Positions 50,157 through 59,179 of a stretch of DNA of 64,000 nucleotides are shown piece by piece. Origin of the DNA: Natrinema sp. DC36. GTDB lineage: Archaea; Halobacteriota; Halobacteria; Halobacteriales; Natrialbaceae. Numbering within the stretch: position 1 is the stretch's first letter; each line of letters starts with the position of its first letter. The translations under genes were made by a program, and so were the position numbers. A model generated the notes under the pieces. That model saw only the letters and a list, made by a program, of their open reading frames with translations. It made no database searches and had not been told where the DNA came from. The stretch lies in NCBI RefSeq assembly GCF_020405225.1, contig NZ_CP084472.1:248001-312000 (forward strand), written 5' to 3'.

Positions 50157-51366
50157 CGGTCTCACCGTCCGTCGTGAACGCGTCGACGATCGCGTCGGCG
50201 ATGCCGTGAGCGGGTACGACCGCGTCGACACAGCCCGTTTCGATCGCCCGACAAGGGATGCCAAAGACGGGGCTCGTCGCCTCGTCCTGGGCGATCGTCC
50301 GACCGCCCGCGGCCTTGACTGCCTTGATCCCGGCCGCGCCGTCGCGGCCCATCCCGGTCAGAACGACGCCACAGAGCGCGTCGGAGATCCGCTCGGCTGC
50401 GCTTTCCATCGTCACGTCGATCGCCGGCCGCACACCGTGGACCCGTTCGCCGTCATCGAGTTGCAGGCGGAGGCGGCCGCCGACGTTGCTCGCAACCTCG
50501 AGGTGGGCGTTTCCCGGTGCGACCGCGGCCTCGCCGGCCGCGAGCCGATCGCGATCCGCGGCTTCGGTGACGTCGTACGCGCTCCGAGCGTCGAGTCGTT
50601 CGGCGAACCGGGTCGTAAACTCGGGCGGCATGTGCTGGACGACCAGCACCTTCGCCTCGAGGGCGGCCGGCAGCCGTTCGAACAGCCGTTCGACGATCTT
50701 CGGGCCGCCGGTCGACGCGCCGAGGACGATAGTCGGTGCCTCCGCTCGTTCGCCGTCGACGGCGATCGGTTCGGCCGCTTCGTCGGTCGCGGCCCCAGTC
50801 TCGATACCAGGAGTGGCGTCGGGACCGGTCGTCCCGCTGTCGTGACGAAACTGTGCGTCGGATCCGCCGCCCGCGACCGCGTTTCCGGTCACGGTGTTGT
50901 GTCCCGGCCCGCTGGCGCGTCTCGATCGGGTCGAGTGAGCTGCCGCGGTGGCGCGAGCGAGCGCGACCGACGAGACGTTCGCCTCGGCGAAGTCATCGAC
51001 TTTCGCGACGACCTCGTCCGTGAGGTGGGCGATATTGCGCGAGTCGGAGCCGTCGGGCTTGTGAAGGAAATCGACGGCACCGCGCTCGAGGGCGTCGAGC
51101 GTGGCCTCCGTGCCGCGTTCAGTGTGAACGCTGAGCATGAGGATCATGGTCGGATTCGTCGCCATGATCCGCTCGACGGCGTCGATGCCGCCCATCTCGG
51201 GCATTTCGACGTCCATCGTGACGACGTCCGGATCGAAGGTCGAGGCGAGTTCGACACCGTCTGCGCCGTTCGCCGCCGTTTCGACCTCGTAGCCGGCCTC
51301 GCCGAGCGCGTTGCCGATGACTGTCCGCATGAACCTCGAGTCGTCGACAACGAGTACTCGCGTCAT
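50149..51366 (-). CDS. cheB: Chemotaxis response regulator methylesterase CheB
   Basis: A 405-residue protein. The receiver domain has VLVVDDSRFMRTVIGNALGE, the phospho-Asp in FDPDVVTMDVEMPEMGGIDA and FLHKPDGSDSRNI. A long linker (about 130-210) leads to the esterase domain with the catalytic Ser in TIVLGASTGGPKIVERLFER, the His in VLVVQHMPPEFTTRFAERLD and the Asp in TGMGRDGAAGIKAVKAAGGR. It removes methyl groups from receptors. It overlaps cheA by 8 bp and cheY by 4 bp. Confidence 0.96.
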   Translation of the reverse strand: MTRVLVVDDSRFMRTVIGNALGEAGYEVETAANGADGVELASTFDPDVVTMDVEMPEMGGIDAVERIMATNPTMILMLSVHTERGTEATLDALERGAVDFLHKPDGSDSRNIAHLTDEVVAKVDDFAEANVSSVALARATAAAHSTRSRRASGPGHNTVTGNAVAGGGSDAQFRHDSGTTGPDATPGIETGAATDEAAEPIAVDGERAEAPTIVLGASTGGPKIVERLFERLPAALEAKVLVVQHMPPEFTTRFAERLDARSAYDVTEAADRDRLAAGEAAVAPGNAHLEVASNVGGRLRLQLDDGERVHGVRPAIDVTMESAAERISDALCGVVLTGMGRDGAAGIKAVKAAGGRTIAQDEATSPVFGIPCRAIETGCVDAVVPAHGIADAIVDAFTTDGETDD

Positions 51367-51725
51367 GCCGCGACGACGTCTGAGAGGGCCTTTCTAACGC
51401 TGGGCTCTTCGAACGGTTTTGTCACGTAGCCGTCCGCACCAGCTTTTACGGCGAGTTTCATTTTCTCACGCTGTCCAACGCTCGTACACATGATGACGCG
51501 GGCGTCCGGATCGATTTTCTTGATCGCCGCGGTCGCCTTGATGCCGTTGCATTTCGGCATCACGATATCCATCATGACGATGTCGGGGTCGTGTTCTTTG
51601 TACAGTTTGACGGCTTCTGCTCCGTTGGACGCTTCTCCGAGAATGCGGTAATCTTGTTCCAAGATCTGCCGCAGTAGGTTCCGCATAAAATGAGAGTCGT
51701 CCACGATGAGCACCCCTGTCGACAT
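51363..51725 (-). CDS. cheY: Chemotaxis response regulator CheY
   Basis: A 120-residue single receiver: VLIVDDSHFMRNLLRQILEQ, DPDIVMMDIVMPKCNGIKAT, and the switch residues in VIMCTSVGQREKMKLAVKAG with ADGYVTKPFEEPSVRKAL. All three Asp/Lys/Thr-type positions are present (D-D, D, CTS, K). It carries the signal from CheA to the archaellum via CheF-type adaptors not seen in this window. It is the first gene of the minus-strand che operon. Confidence 0.96.
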   Translation of the reverse strand: MSTGVLIVDDSHFMRNLLRQILEQDYRILGEASNGAEAVKLYKEHDPDIVMMDIVMPKCNGIKATAAIKKIDPDARVIMCTSVGQREKMKLAVKAGADGYVTKPFEEPSVRKALSDVVAA

Positions 51726-51863
51726 TCAGTAGTACACCAAACGTCCGTAGAGATACAACTACCATAAATGCTGTCTCTCGATTATCAGTCATGATAAGTG
51801 TCGAATCTGCCCCGGAGACCCCACTCAGAGCAGAAGATCGAAAATCGCCGGTTCGCAGCAGTT

Positions 51864-52658
51864 TTACCGGTTTCCCGACGCCAACAGCAGCCGGTCGATA
51901 TCGACGAGGGCGGTCGCTTCGACGATGATCTCCTGCGTCGAATCGTCCAGCTCGTTCTCATCGATGTCGTCGCCGGTATCCTCGTCCGATTCGATCTCGA
52001 ACGTCTCTCCGATCGGCTCGCCGACGCCGCCGCTCGTGCGACGCGCCGACGACAGCGCCGCGGAACCGCCAGCGCCGACTGTCGTTCCGGCCCCGGGTGT
52101 CTCGACACCGTCCTCGGCCGATTCATCCGCGGTTACGCGTCCGACGCGCGGCTCCGGTTCCGGGTTCCGTTCTTGCGTAACGAGTGCGAGGACCAGGGGA
52201 TGGTCGAGGGCGTCGCCCGACAGCTCACTGGCATCGACGGTGTCCGCGTCGATCACGTCGCTTTCGGGGACGGTCTCGACGCCGATCACCTCGTCGACGC
52301 GGATCGCTGCCGACTGTCGGTCGCTCGAGCGATCGAGCACGAGCAGTCGTTCGCGGCCCGAGCGGGAGTCGGAAACCGGGAAGTGAACCCGCGGATCGAT
52401 GACGGCCGTGATCTCCCCCCTGAGGTCCATCAACCCCTCGATCGCGGGCGGTGCGCGTGGGACGCGGGTCAGTTCCGCCGGTGGTTCGGTGATCGTTCTG
52501 ACCGCGTCGACCGGCAGCGCGAGTCGGTGTTCACCGACGCCGACGAAGACGAACTGGCGGAGTTCTTCTTGCTCGTCGTCCCCGCCGTCCGAATCGCGGG
52601 TGCGATCGGCGTCGTCGATATCGATTCCGAGGAACTTCTCGGAGAGGTCCGGGGCCAT
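51864..52658 (-). CDS. cheW: CheW coupling protein with inserted acidic loop
   Basis: A 264-residue CheW-like protein. The core has LRQFVFVGVGEHRLALPVDA and MDLRGEITAVIDPRVHFPVS. The last helix/strand part is EIIVEATALVDIDRLLLASG. Between about residues 165 and 245 lies a Gly/Ala/Ser then Asp/Glu-rich stretch that splits the usual C-terminal segment from the fold. It couples receptors to CheA. It is divergent from the second cheW gene and upstream of cheY by 138 bp. Confidence 0.88.
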   Translation of the reverse strand: MAPDLSEKFLGIDIDDADRTRDSDGGDDEQEELRQFVFVGVGEHRLALPVDAVRTITEPPAELTRVPRAPPAIEGLMDLRGEITAVIDPRVHFPVSDSRSGRERLLVLDRSSDRQSAAIRVDEVIGVETVPESDVIDADTVDASELSGDALDHPLVLALVTQERNPEPEPRVGRVTADESAEDGVETPGAGTTVGAGGSAALSSARRTSGGVGEPIGETFEIESDEDTGDDIDENELDDSTQEIIVEATALVDIDRLLLASGNR

Positions 52659-52798
52659 GGTCTTGTTCGTGTATCAGAGCCCATCACTAAAACGTTGACT
52701 CAATCACGTATGTCTACTATTCTGATAGGTATCCGGACGCATCCACTCACGTAGCGCACCGGAAGGCTTATTTTCCGAACGGGAAGTCTTCAGACGAA

Positions 52799-53257
52799 AT
52801 GGCATCGGCTTCGAACGACGAAACCGGCACCGACGACGAACGCGTGACCGTCCTGACGTTCGATCTCGAGGAGCGGCGATACTGCGTCAGGGCCGAGTCC
52901 GTGGCCTCCGTGCTGGGCGTCGCTGACGACGAGTCACTCGCCGACGCGGCCGATCCGTGGAACGCGGGGACGATCACCGTCGCCGGCGAACGGGTCAGAG
53001 TGGTCGACCTCCCCCGGGTGTTCGGATCGACGTTTCGAACGGCGACCCGGGTCGACGAGCCGAAACTGCTCGTCTTCGACGCCACCGACGAGACGGGGCG
53101 CTACTACAGCTGGCTCGTCGACCACGTCGATGCGACCAGAACCGTCCGAACAACTGCACTCGAGCCGCCACACGCGAACACGACCCACGTCAAAGGTCGA
53201 CTCGAGATCGACGGCTCGAACGTCATCTGGCTCGACGAACGAACCATACACGGCTGA
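52799..53257 (+). CDS. Second CheW-like protein, short and divergent
   Basis: A 152-residue protein with a shortened CheW pattern. VTVLTFDLEERRYCVRAESV, ASVLGVADDESLADAADPWN, GTITVAGERVRVVDLPRVFG and FDATDETGRYYSWLVDHVDA fit CheW strands, and SNVIWLDERTIHG is the end. It lacks the typical final helix. It reads away from the che operon. It may be a coupling accessory or an inhibitor; the assignment is moderate. Confidence 0.75.
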   Translation: MASASNDETGTDDERVTVLTFDLEERRYCVRAESVASVLGVADDESLADAADPWNAGTITVAGERVRVVDLPRVFGSTFRTATRVDEPKLLVFDATDETGRYYSWLVDHVDATRTVRTTALEPPHANTTHVKGRLEIDGSNVIWLDERTIHG

Positions 53258-53319
53258 GCGGCCGTTCCGACCGGATCGAAGCAAACACTGAATCTGCCGG
53301 AAACGCGATGTCGAACTGA

Positions 53320-54096
53320 CTACAGGAGCCCCGGCGGCCCGCCGTCAGAATCGTCGTCGACGTCGACGCCGAATTCCTCTCGTTCCTCCCGGAGTCGCTT
53401 GACCTGTCGGTAGTAGTAGCCGATCCCGATGCCGCCGATGAGGACGACCGCTCCGATGAGACCGAGGAACAGCGGGATGTCACGCGCGAGGTAGTATCGA
53501 AGCGAGATCGTGCTGTCCTCGTCGACCTCCTCCCAGTAGAGTTGCTCCCGATCGTCGGCGACCGTGCGCTCGTACCCGTTGGGCGAAACGTCGCCGAACA
53601 GGAAATTCGACGTCCGATGACCCTCGGGGACCAGCACCTCGTAGGAGCCCCCGACGTAGGCCGGCTGCTGGAACGTCTTGCGCCCGGCCTCGCCGGAGAA
53701 CGCGAGCGTGCCGTTCCCGTCGGGAACCTGGACGGTAGTCATCGATCCGCCCTGTTCGATCTCGAGTTCCGAGCCCGTGAGTTCGGTGCCGTTGGGATAC
53801 CAGTAGCGAACGCTGTGGATATTCAGCGGTTCGTCGCTAAAGAGGGTCGACTGGTACAGCTCCAGTTCGTCGGTCCCGCTGAGGTCGTAGACGGCCCGGA
53901 ACTCGCCGCCCCCGAGCAGGTTTCCGTCCTCGAGCGCGATGGTAACGTCGGCGTCGGTTTCGGTGTCACGCAGGTCGCCGTACTCCTGCTCGCGGTCGAG
54001 CTCCTCGTCCGATATTCCGCCGAAGAATCCCGAGCAGCCGGCTCCCGTCGTCAGCAACACGACCGCGATCGTCGCGAAAACGAGCCGTCGGTTCAT
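53320..54096 (-). CDS. DUF5803-like lipoprotein
   Basis: A 258-residue membrane-anchored protein; the longer frame to 54639 is a shadow. The start RRLVFATIAVVLLTTGAGCS has a lipobox-like AGCSGF, so a lipid anchor is expected. The outer region has beta strands, for example LDREQEYGDLRDTETDADV and AGRKTFQQPAYVGGSYEVLV. A C-terminal membrane helix (IPLFLGLIGAVVLIGGIGIG) and a charged tail follow. The gene pairs with DUF2110 and tfe, as in other haloarchaea. The function is unknown. Confidence 0.85.
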   Translation of the reverse strand: MNRRLVFATIAVVLLTTGAGCSGFFGGISDEELDREQEYGDLRDTETDADVTIALEDGNLLGGGEFRAVYDLSGTDELELYQSTLFSDEPLNIHSVRYWYPNGTELTGSELEIEQGGSMTTVQVPDGNGTLAFSGEAGRKTFQQPAYVGGSYEVLVPEGHRTSNFLFGDVSPNGYERTVADDREQLYWEEVDEDSTISLRYYLARDIPLFLGLIGAVVLIGGIGIGYYYRQVKRLREEREEFGVDVDDDSDGGPPGLL

Positions 54097-54097
54097 G

Positions 54098-54796
54098 CTA
54101 GGGAACGACACAGCGGAGTTCGGCCGGGAGGTACTCGCCGACGCTCGCGAGGAGACCCGGCGGGTCGGTATTTTCGGTACAGATGACGCTCTGCTCGAGC
54201 AGCCCGAGTCGTTCGACGGTGACGTAGTCCTGCGCGTGGCCAGCGCGGTTGAGCGTGGCCCGAACCTCGGCTCGCGTCGCGCTGTTGACGTTGAGCCTGC
54301 CGTCGCCGCGGGTCCACTCGTAGAGCCGATCCTGTTCGGCGTCGGCGAGCCGGGACGGAGCGGTGTCATCGTCGCCATCCGCATCGCCGCCGTACACGAA
54401 CTGCAACGGCAGATGCTGAACGAGCCCGTACCGCTCGCGGATCTGCGTCGCCGACCCCGGGCCGAGCCCGAGTTCGTCGGTCGGGATTCGGACGCCGTCG
54501 CCCTGTCCAGCATCGAGGACGAACCCGTCGTCGTCCCAGGATTCGAGGGTTCCGACGTACGTTTCGCCGGCCTCGAGGTCGGGGACGATCTCGCCGAACG
54601 CCTCGCGGAGGACGTTGCGCGCGACGGTGGCGTCGTCACCCTCGATCGTCACGGAGGGGAAATCGTCGTGGCGAATTCCGATCTCGAATTCGACGTCGAG
54701 TTCGCCGATTTCGTTGGTGACCTGCGATCGCAGCGAATCCAGCGAGCGCTCGCGGGCGTCGCCTTCGACGTACAGTTTGGTTGCGAGTACGACCAT
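54098..54796 (-). CDS. DUF2110 family protein
   Basis: A 232-residue protein beginning MVVLATKLYVEGDARERSLD. It holds ERSLDSLRSQVTNEIGELDV and an OB/S1-like middle GETYVGTLESWDDDGFVLDA, then RLNVNSATRAEVRATLNRAG, which resembles a helix-hairpin or acidic binding helix. DUF2110 is widespread in Halobacteria next to tfe. It may act in transcription or RNA handling. Its start overlaps the end of tfe by 1 bp (54796). Confidence 0.88.
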   Translation of the reverse strand: MVVLATKLYVEGDARERSLDSLRSQVTNEIGELDVEFEIGIRHDDFPSVTIEGDDATVARNVLREAFGEIVPDLEAGETYVGTLESWDDDGFVLDAGQGDGVRIPTDELGLGPGSATQIRERYGLVQHLPLQFVYGGDADGDDDTAPSRLADAEQDRLYEWTRGDGRLNVNSATRAEVRATLNRAGHAQDYVTVERLGLLEQSVICTENTDPPGLLASVGEYLPAELRCVVP

Positions 54797-55323
54797 TAGG
54801 CGTCCAGGTTGAGTTCGTCCTCGAGCGACGCGAGGCGGTCGTCCATCGAGTCGACCAGGCGGTCGTTATCCATCGATTCCAGCGGCGAGCCACACTCCGG
54901 ACACTCGAAGCCGAAGTCCATCGCTTCGCCGAACTCGAACCGGATGGAACAGATCTCGCAGAGGTAGAACTCGTGGTTGCGCTCGTACTCTCGGCGGTCG
55001 TCGAGCGCCTCGTGGAGTCGGTACATCTCCTCCTCGAGGTTCTCCGGAATGTTGTCGTACTCGAACGTCCAGAGGTAGGTCAGCCACCCCGAGTCCTCGT
55101 CGCGCAGTCGCCGATACGTGGCGAGATCGTTCTCGTACAAAATGAACAGCGCGCGCCGCACGTCGTTCAACTCGAGATCCAGTTCTTCCGCGAGCTCCTC
55201 GTCGGTCACTTCGCCGTCCGGCGGTGCCGCCGCGACGGGCATCCCCTTGGGACCGACCAGCTCGTGCAAATATTTCTGGATTACCGGATCCTCGAGCAGG
55301 TCCTCAAAAGCCATTACCTCCAT
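54796..55323 (-). CDS. tfe: Transcription initiation factor E alpha subunit
   Basis: A 175-residue TFE. The N-terminal winged helix is DEELAEELDLELNDVRRALF and ILYENDLATYRRLRDEDSGW. The zinc ribbon is FYLCEICSIRFEFGEAMDFG with FECPECGSPLESMDNDR. A TTTAA sequence lies about 24 bp before the ATG at 55323, so a leaderless start there (MEVMAFEDLL) fits; the inner ATG at 55314 is an alternative. It helps open promoter DNA with archaeal RNA polymerase. Confidence 0.95.
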   Translation of the reverse strand: MEVMAFEDLLEDPVIQKYLHELVGPKGMPVAAAPPDGEVTDEELAEELDLELNDVRRALFILYENDLATYRRLRDEDSGWLTYLWTFEYDNIPENLEEEMYRLHEALDDRREYERNHEFYLCEICSIRFEFGEAMDFGFECPECGSPLESMDNDRLVDSMDDRLASLEDELNLDA

Positions 55324-55488
55324 GTAACGGCATGAAGCCATTAAAGCTTGTCAAGTGCCCCCGCCCGCGGTGGCAGGCGTTCCGATGTCGATGTGACTGA
55401 GATGGAGTTGACTCCACGGCACAACGCTCCACTTCGAACCGACAAACCGGCAGACGGTGGGCAGTGCTATGCGTATCCGATAGTAGTT

Positions 55489-55603
55489 CTCTCCGGTTCG
55501 GAGAGCGGAATAGCAGCCGCTCGTGGGTGATTGAGAGACGGGGTAGGTCAGATCAGGTGAACGCACGTGGAAACCACGTGCGCTGAAAGGTAACTGTCTG
55601 ACC
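55489..55603 (+). ncRNA. Possible structured RNA (two perfect hairpins)
   Basis: The 469-bp space between tfe and the MBL gene has no convincing ORF. At 55489-55505 CTCTCCG-GTT-CGGAGAG forms a 7-bp hairpin. At 55546-55603 an outer stem GGTCAGA/TCTGACC encloses an internal loop and an inner stem GCACGTGG-AAA-CCACGTGC. TGA bases on both sides of the inner stem recall kink-turn-like loops of H/ACA guides. Box ends are not clear, so the type is open; a terminator or attenuation structure is also possible. The strand is not certain. Confidence 0.35.
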
Positions 55604-55792
55604 GTGCCGTCTAGTATCCTCTCGCTGTTCTCGCTACAAAACACCTCCGGTAGCCGTGTCCGGTGGGCCGCCGGTCTCTCGAGAGCCATCGCTCACCGCT
55701 CGATCGATTTCCGAAACAGCACTGCGTCGGGCGCGGACCGTCAGCGCGTTCGGGCGCGACGTTTATGAAGCTGGATCGCACTTCTCGAGATA

Positions 55793-56788
55793 ATGACTAC
55801 CGATGCTTCTTGCAGTTCCATTCGAGCCGACGACGCTCTCTCGCTGATCCATCGCCTCGAGTTCGACGTTCCCTGGCCACCGAACCACGTCGCCGCCTAC
55901 CTCCTCGAGGGACCGGAACCGATTCTGATCGACGCGGGCGCGCCGGACGACGCGGGCGAATCGGAACTACGCGAGGGACTCGAGGCCGCCGGCTACGAGC
56001 CGTCCGATATCGATCACGTACTCGTGACCCACGTTCACAGCGACCACATCGGACAGCTACCGGTTCTCAGAGCGGCCGACGCGACGGTTCACGTCCCCCA
56101 AACCGCGCTGTCCAGACTCGATCGCGGTCTTGAGGCGACCCGCGCCGACTTCCGGGACGCGTCGATCGCGGCGGGCTATCGCGGTGATGCTCTCGCGGAG
56201 ATCGTCGACGAGGAAGTGGAGTCGTTCCGTCGAGATAGGCAGATGGTCGACCCGGAAACCGCCCGTGCCATCGAACCCGATTCGACGTTCACCGTCGGTG
56301 ATCGGACGTTCGAATCGTTCGACACGCCGGGCCACGCGGTCGATCACCTGTGTTTCGAGACGACGATCGCGGGGACGACGGTCCTCTTTTCGGGCGACGC
56401 GCTGATCGAGCCGTTCCGCGCCGGGGCCTTCCAGGTCGGGCTCGATCGGGGTGCCGACGAGGCCGTCGACGCCTACTACGAGGCGATGGATCGGCTGACC
56501 GAAACGACTGCCACTCACGTCTTCCCCGGCCACGGCCCGACATTCGAGGACCCCCATCGGACTGTCGGCACGACGCGCGATCGACTCGACGCGCTCCTCG
56601 AGGAGACGCAAGCGGCGACCGCGGCGATCGAACCCGCCACGGCGCTGGAGATCGCCAAAGAGCGCGTCGGCAACGTTCGGCATATGGCTCCGGTACTCGA
56701 CACGATCGGAGCGCTCGGCACGCTCGAAAATCGGGATCAGGTATCGTCAGAGACGAGAGACGGTGTCCGGTACTACGAGACGACGTGA
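55793..56788 (+). CDS. MBL-fold metallo-hydrolase
   Basis: A 331-residue enzyme. The metal site is DHVLVTHVHSDHIGQLPVL with the H-x-H-x-D-H motif, a second His in ESFDTPGHAVDHLCFETTIA, an Asp in TTVLFSGDALIEPFRAG and a last His in TATHVFPGHGPTFEDPHRTV. The C-terminal helical part matches the glyoxalase II-like/BphG group. TTTATGA is about 30 bp upstream, so the start is close to the transcript end. The substrate is unknown. Confidence 0.88.
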   Translation: MTTDASCSSIRADDALSLIHRLEFDVPWPPNHVAAYLLEGPEPILIDAGAPDDAGESELREGLEAAGYEPSDIDHVLVTHVHSDHIGQLPVLRAADATVHVPQTALSRLDRGLEATRADFRDASIAAGYRGDALAEIVDEEVESFRRDRQMVDPETARAIEPDSTFTVGDRTFESFDTPGHAVDHLCFETTIAGTTVLFSGDALIEPFRAGAFQVGLDRGADEAVDAYYEAMDRLTETTATHVFPGHGPTFEDPHRTVGTTRDRLDALLEETQAATAAIEPATALEIAKERVGNVRHMAPVLDTIGALGTLENRDQVSSETRDGVRYYETT

Positions 56789-56849
56789 GTGGACAGCGAG
56801 CGCCTAGCACAGCGAGTGCCCAGCGCTGCAGGCTCCACACGACGATGCG

Positions 56850-58427
56850 TTACTCCTCGCCGTCCTCGAGTTTGTATTTCTGAATCTTCCCGCTCGTCGT
56901 CCGCGGGAGGTCGTCGATGAACTCGATCTCGCGGGGGTGTTTGTAGCTGGCCACTTCCTCGAGACAGAACTCCGTGAGCTCCTCGGCGGTCACGTCGCTG
57001 CCGGGCTCGACGCCCGAGGCGGGGACGATGAACGCCTTTGGCACCTCGTTGCGTCGTTCGTCCGGGATCCCGACGACGGCCGCGTCCGTGACGGCCTCGT
57101 GCTCGAGGAGGAGGTTCTCGAGTTCGCTGGGATAGACGTTGTAGCCGGCGGTGTTGATCATGTGCTTCTTCCGGTCGACGATCTCGTAGTAGTTGTTCCC
57201 GTCGCGGCGGGCGATATCGCCGGTGCGGAAGTAGCCGTGCTCGGTGAAGGCCCGCTCGGTGGCCTCGGGCAAGTTGAGATATCCCGTCATCACCTGTGGG
57301 CCGCGGACGACGAGTTCGCCTTTCTCGCCGGGCGCGACCTCGTCACCGGTCTCGTCGACGATCTTGCAGTCGGTCATTCGGAGCGGCTGTCCGATCGTGC
57401 CGTGTTTCAGGCCGAACGTCGAGCCGCTCTGGGTGTGGGTCGCGCCGTGGGTCTCGGTGAGGCCGTATCCCTCCGAAATGTCGACGCCTGCGGTCTCCTC
57501 GAATCGTTCTTGCACTGCCGTAGAGAGCTTCGCGCCGCCTTCGGAGGCCGACTCGAGACTGCCGAGATCGTACTCGCCGAACTCCTCGGACTCGACCATG
57601 TCGGCGTACATCGTCGTCACGCCGACGAAGTGGGTGATCCCCTCGTCCTCGATGAGTTGCATGCACTCCCGGGCGTCCCACTCGAGGGCGCTGCGGAAGT
57701 AGAGGCGGCCGCCGCCGACCAGCGGCTGGAGCGCCGTGTGGGTGAAGCCGGTAATGTGGTAGAGAGGGAGCCACGTGAGGCTGCGGACGTCCTCGGGCTC
57801 GACGTCGACGTTCGAGGCGGTCAGGGGCCACATGAGCTGAGCCCGGGTGTTCTCGTGGGTGAGCTGGACGCCTTTCGGGTCGCCGGTCGTCCCGGAGGTG
57901 TAGGGCAACAGGGCGACGTCGTCGTCCGCGCGGTCGACCAGCGTCGGCTCGCCGCGCAGTTCCTCGAATGCGTGGTCCGCGTCGTCCCGCGGCCAGTCCT
58001 CGCTCCGAATGGTGATGATTTCGGGTTCCATTCCGGCGTCCTCGATCGCTTGATCGACGACCTCCCGCAGCGCCGGATGGGTGACGATTGCGCTCGCGTC
58101 CGTGTCCTCCATCTGGTAGGCCACTTCGCGGCGCTTGTACTGCGGGTTGACCGGCGAAATCTCGACGCCGGCTTTGAACGCGCCGAGCGAGGCGACGAGG
58201 TACTGCGGACAGTTCGGCAAGAAGAGCAGCAGTCGGTCGCCGGGCTCGAGACCGATATCGTGGAGTCCGCCGGCGAGTTCGGCGGTCCAGTCGCGGACCT
58301 CCTCGTGGGTCCAGCGGCGGCCGTGGTGTTCCATAGCCTGTGCATCTCCGTGTTGTGCGGCGGTCTGGTCGAACAGTTTTGCGACGTTGCCCTCCAGTGC
58401 GGATTCGTCGACCGCGTCCAGATCCAT
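56850..58427 (-). CDS. Long-chain acyl-CoA ligase (AMP-forming)
   Basis: A 525-residue adenylate-forming enzyme. The start MDLDAVDESALEGNVAKLFD is preferred over the ATG at 58451. P-loop-like LLPYTSGTTGDPKGVQLTHE near residue 175, YGLTETHGATHTQSGSTFGL near 320, the hinge FRTGDIARRDGNNYYEIVDR and the C-terminal Lys in LPRTTSGKIQKYKLEDGEE are all present. It activates a fatty or aryl acid to its CoA ester. The acyl-CoA dehydrogenase at 30-31 kb is an unlinked example of the same pathway type. Confidence 0.92.
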   Translation of the reverse strand: MDLDAVDESALEGNVAKLFDQTAAQHGDAQAMEHHGRRWTHEEVRDWTAELAGGLHDIGLEPGDRLLLFLPNCPQYLVASLGAFKAGVEISPVNPQYKRREVAYQMEDTDASAIVTHPALREVVDQAIEDAGMEPEIITIRSEDWPRDDADHAFEELRGEPTLVDRADDDVALLPYTSGTTGDPKGVQLTHENTRAQLMWPLTASNVDVEPEDVRSLTWLPLYHITGFTHTALQPLVGGGRLYFRSALEWDARECMQLIEDEGITHFVGVTTMYADMVESEEFGEYDLGSLESASEGGAKLSTAVQERFEETAGVDISEGYGLTETHGATHTQSGSTFGLKHGTIGQPLRMTDCKIVDETGDEVAPGEKGELVVRGPQVMTGYLNLPEATERAFTEHGYFRTGDIARRDGNNYYEIVDRKKHMINTAGYNVYPSELENLLLEHEAVTDAAVVGIPDERRNEVPKAFIVPASGVEPGSDVTAEELTEFCLEEVASYKHPREIEFIDDLPRTTSGKIQKYKLEDGEE

Positions 58428-58550
58428 GGATCGTGATACCGAAGGCCACATGTAAAAGCTTCCGCCAGCCGGCAGTGGGATAGCTTGTCACGACTCGATC
58501 GAGACGGGTGACCGGTACATTTAGTGTAGATCGAGTGAAATAACCGACAA

Positions 58551-59099
58551 ATGGTCCAGCGGATCGTCGGGCGGCTTCGGAACTCGATCGACGCGAGCGG
58601 CATCGTCGCGGTCGTGCTCCTCGTCGTCGTCCTCTCGCAGTTCGGACTCGAGCGGGTCGAAATCGCCACGCTCGTCTCCGCGATGGTCGTCGGTCCGGTG
58701 ATCGCCGACGCGGTGTCCGACGGGACCGATACCGATCCGCGGCCGGGGTTCACCGAATTCACCTTCGGAGTGCTCTGTATTGTCACGGGCGTCGTCCACC
58801 TCCGAAGCGCGAGTAGCTGGCTCGGGTGGGTGTTCGTTGCGGTCGGCGGCTGGCTCCTCGAGGAACTCCGCGAGGCCGACCGCCCGCTCACGAAGACGGA
58901 GCTCTGTAACCGAACCGGGCTGCTAGAGGATGACTTCGAACGCCTCCTCGAGATCCACGGCGAATCGGGATCGATCGAGCGGGTCGGCAACGGCTACGCG
59001 ATCGACGAGAGCGAGATGGGGATTGGTGGGGTCGCTCGAATGGTGGGTCGGCGACTGCTCCGGCCGATTCGGTTGATTCGGCCGGCGGTTTCTCGATGA
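58551..59099 (+). CDS. Membrane protein with C-terminal winged helix
   Basis: A 182-residue protein. Three or four hydrophobic stretches occupy the first 100 residues: SGIVAVVLLVVVLSQFGLER, ATLVSAMVVGPVIADAVSDG, FTFGVLCIVTGVVHLRSASS and WLGWVFVAVGGWLLEELRE. A cytoplasmic winged helix follows: LTKTELCNRTGLLEDDFERL and IHGESGSIERVGNGYAIDES. A membrane-bound regulator is the simplest reading. The target is unknown. Confidence 0.7.
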   Translation: MVQRIVGRLRNSIDASGIVAVVLLVVVLSQFGLERVEIATLVSAMVVGPVIADAVSDGTDTDPRPGFTEFTFGVLCIVTGVVHLRSASSWLGWVFVAVGGWLLEELREADRPLTKTELCNRTGLLEDDFERLLEIHGESGSIERVGNGYAIDESEMGIGGVARMVGRRLLRPIRLIRPAVSR

Positions 59100-59179
59100 T
59101 CAGGCGGCGACGTAGGTTCCGAACGAACTGATGCGACGATCGGGGGCGCTGACCGTTCGCCGTGACCGAGTTTCGACGG

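Noticed and set aside
55348-55792. Short plus- and minus-strand frames in the space after tfe
   Set aside because: The composition is random and the region is dominated by hairpins and the promoter of the MBL gene.
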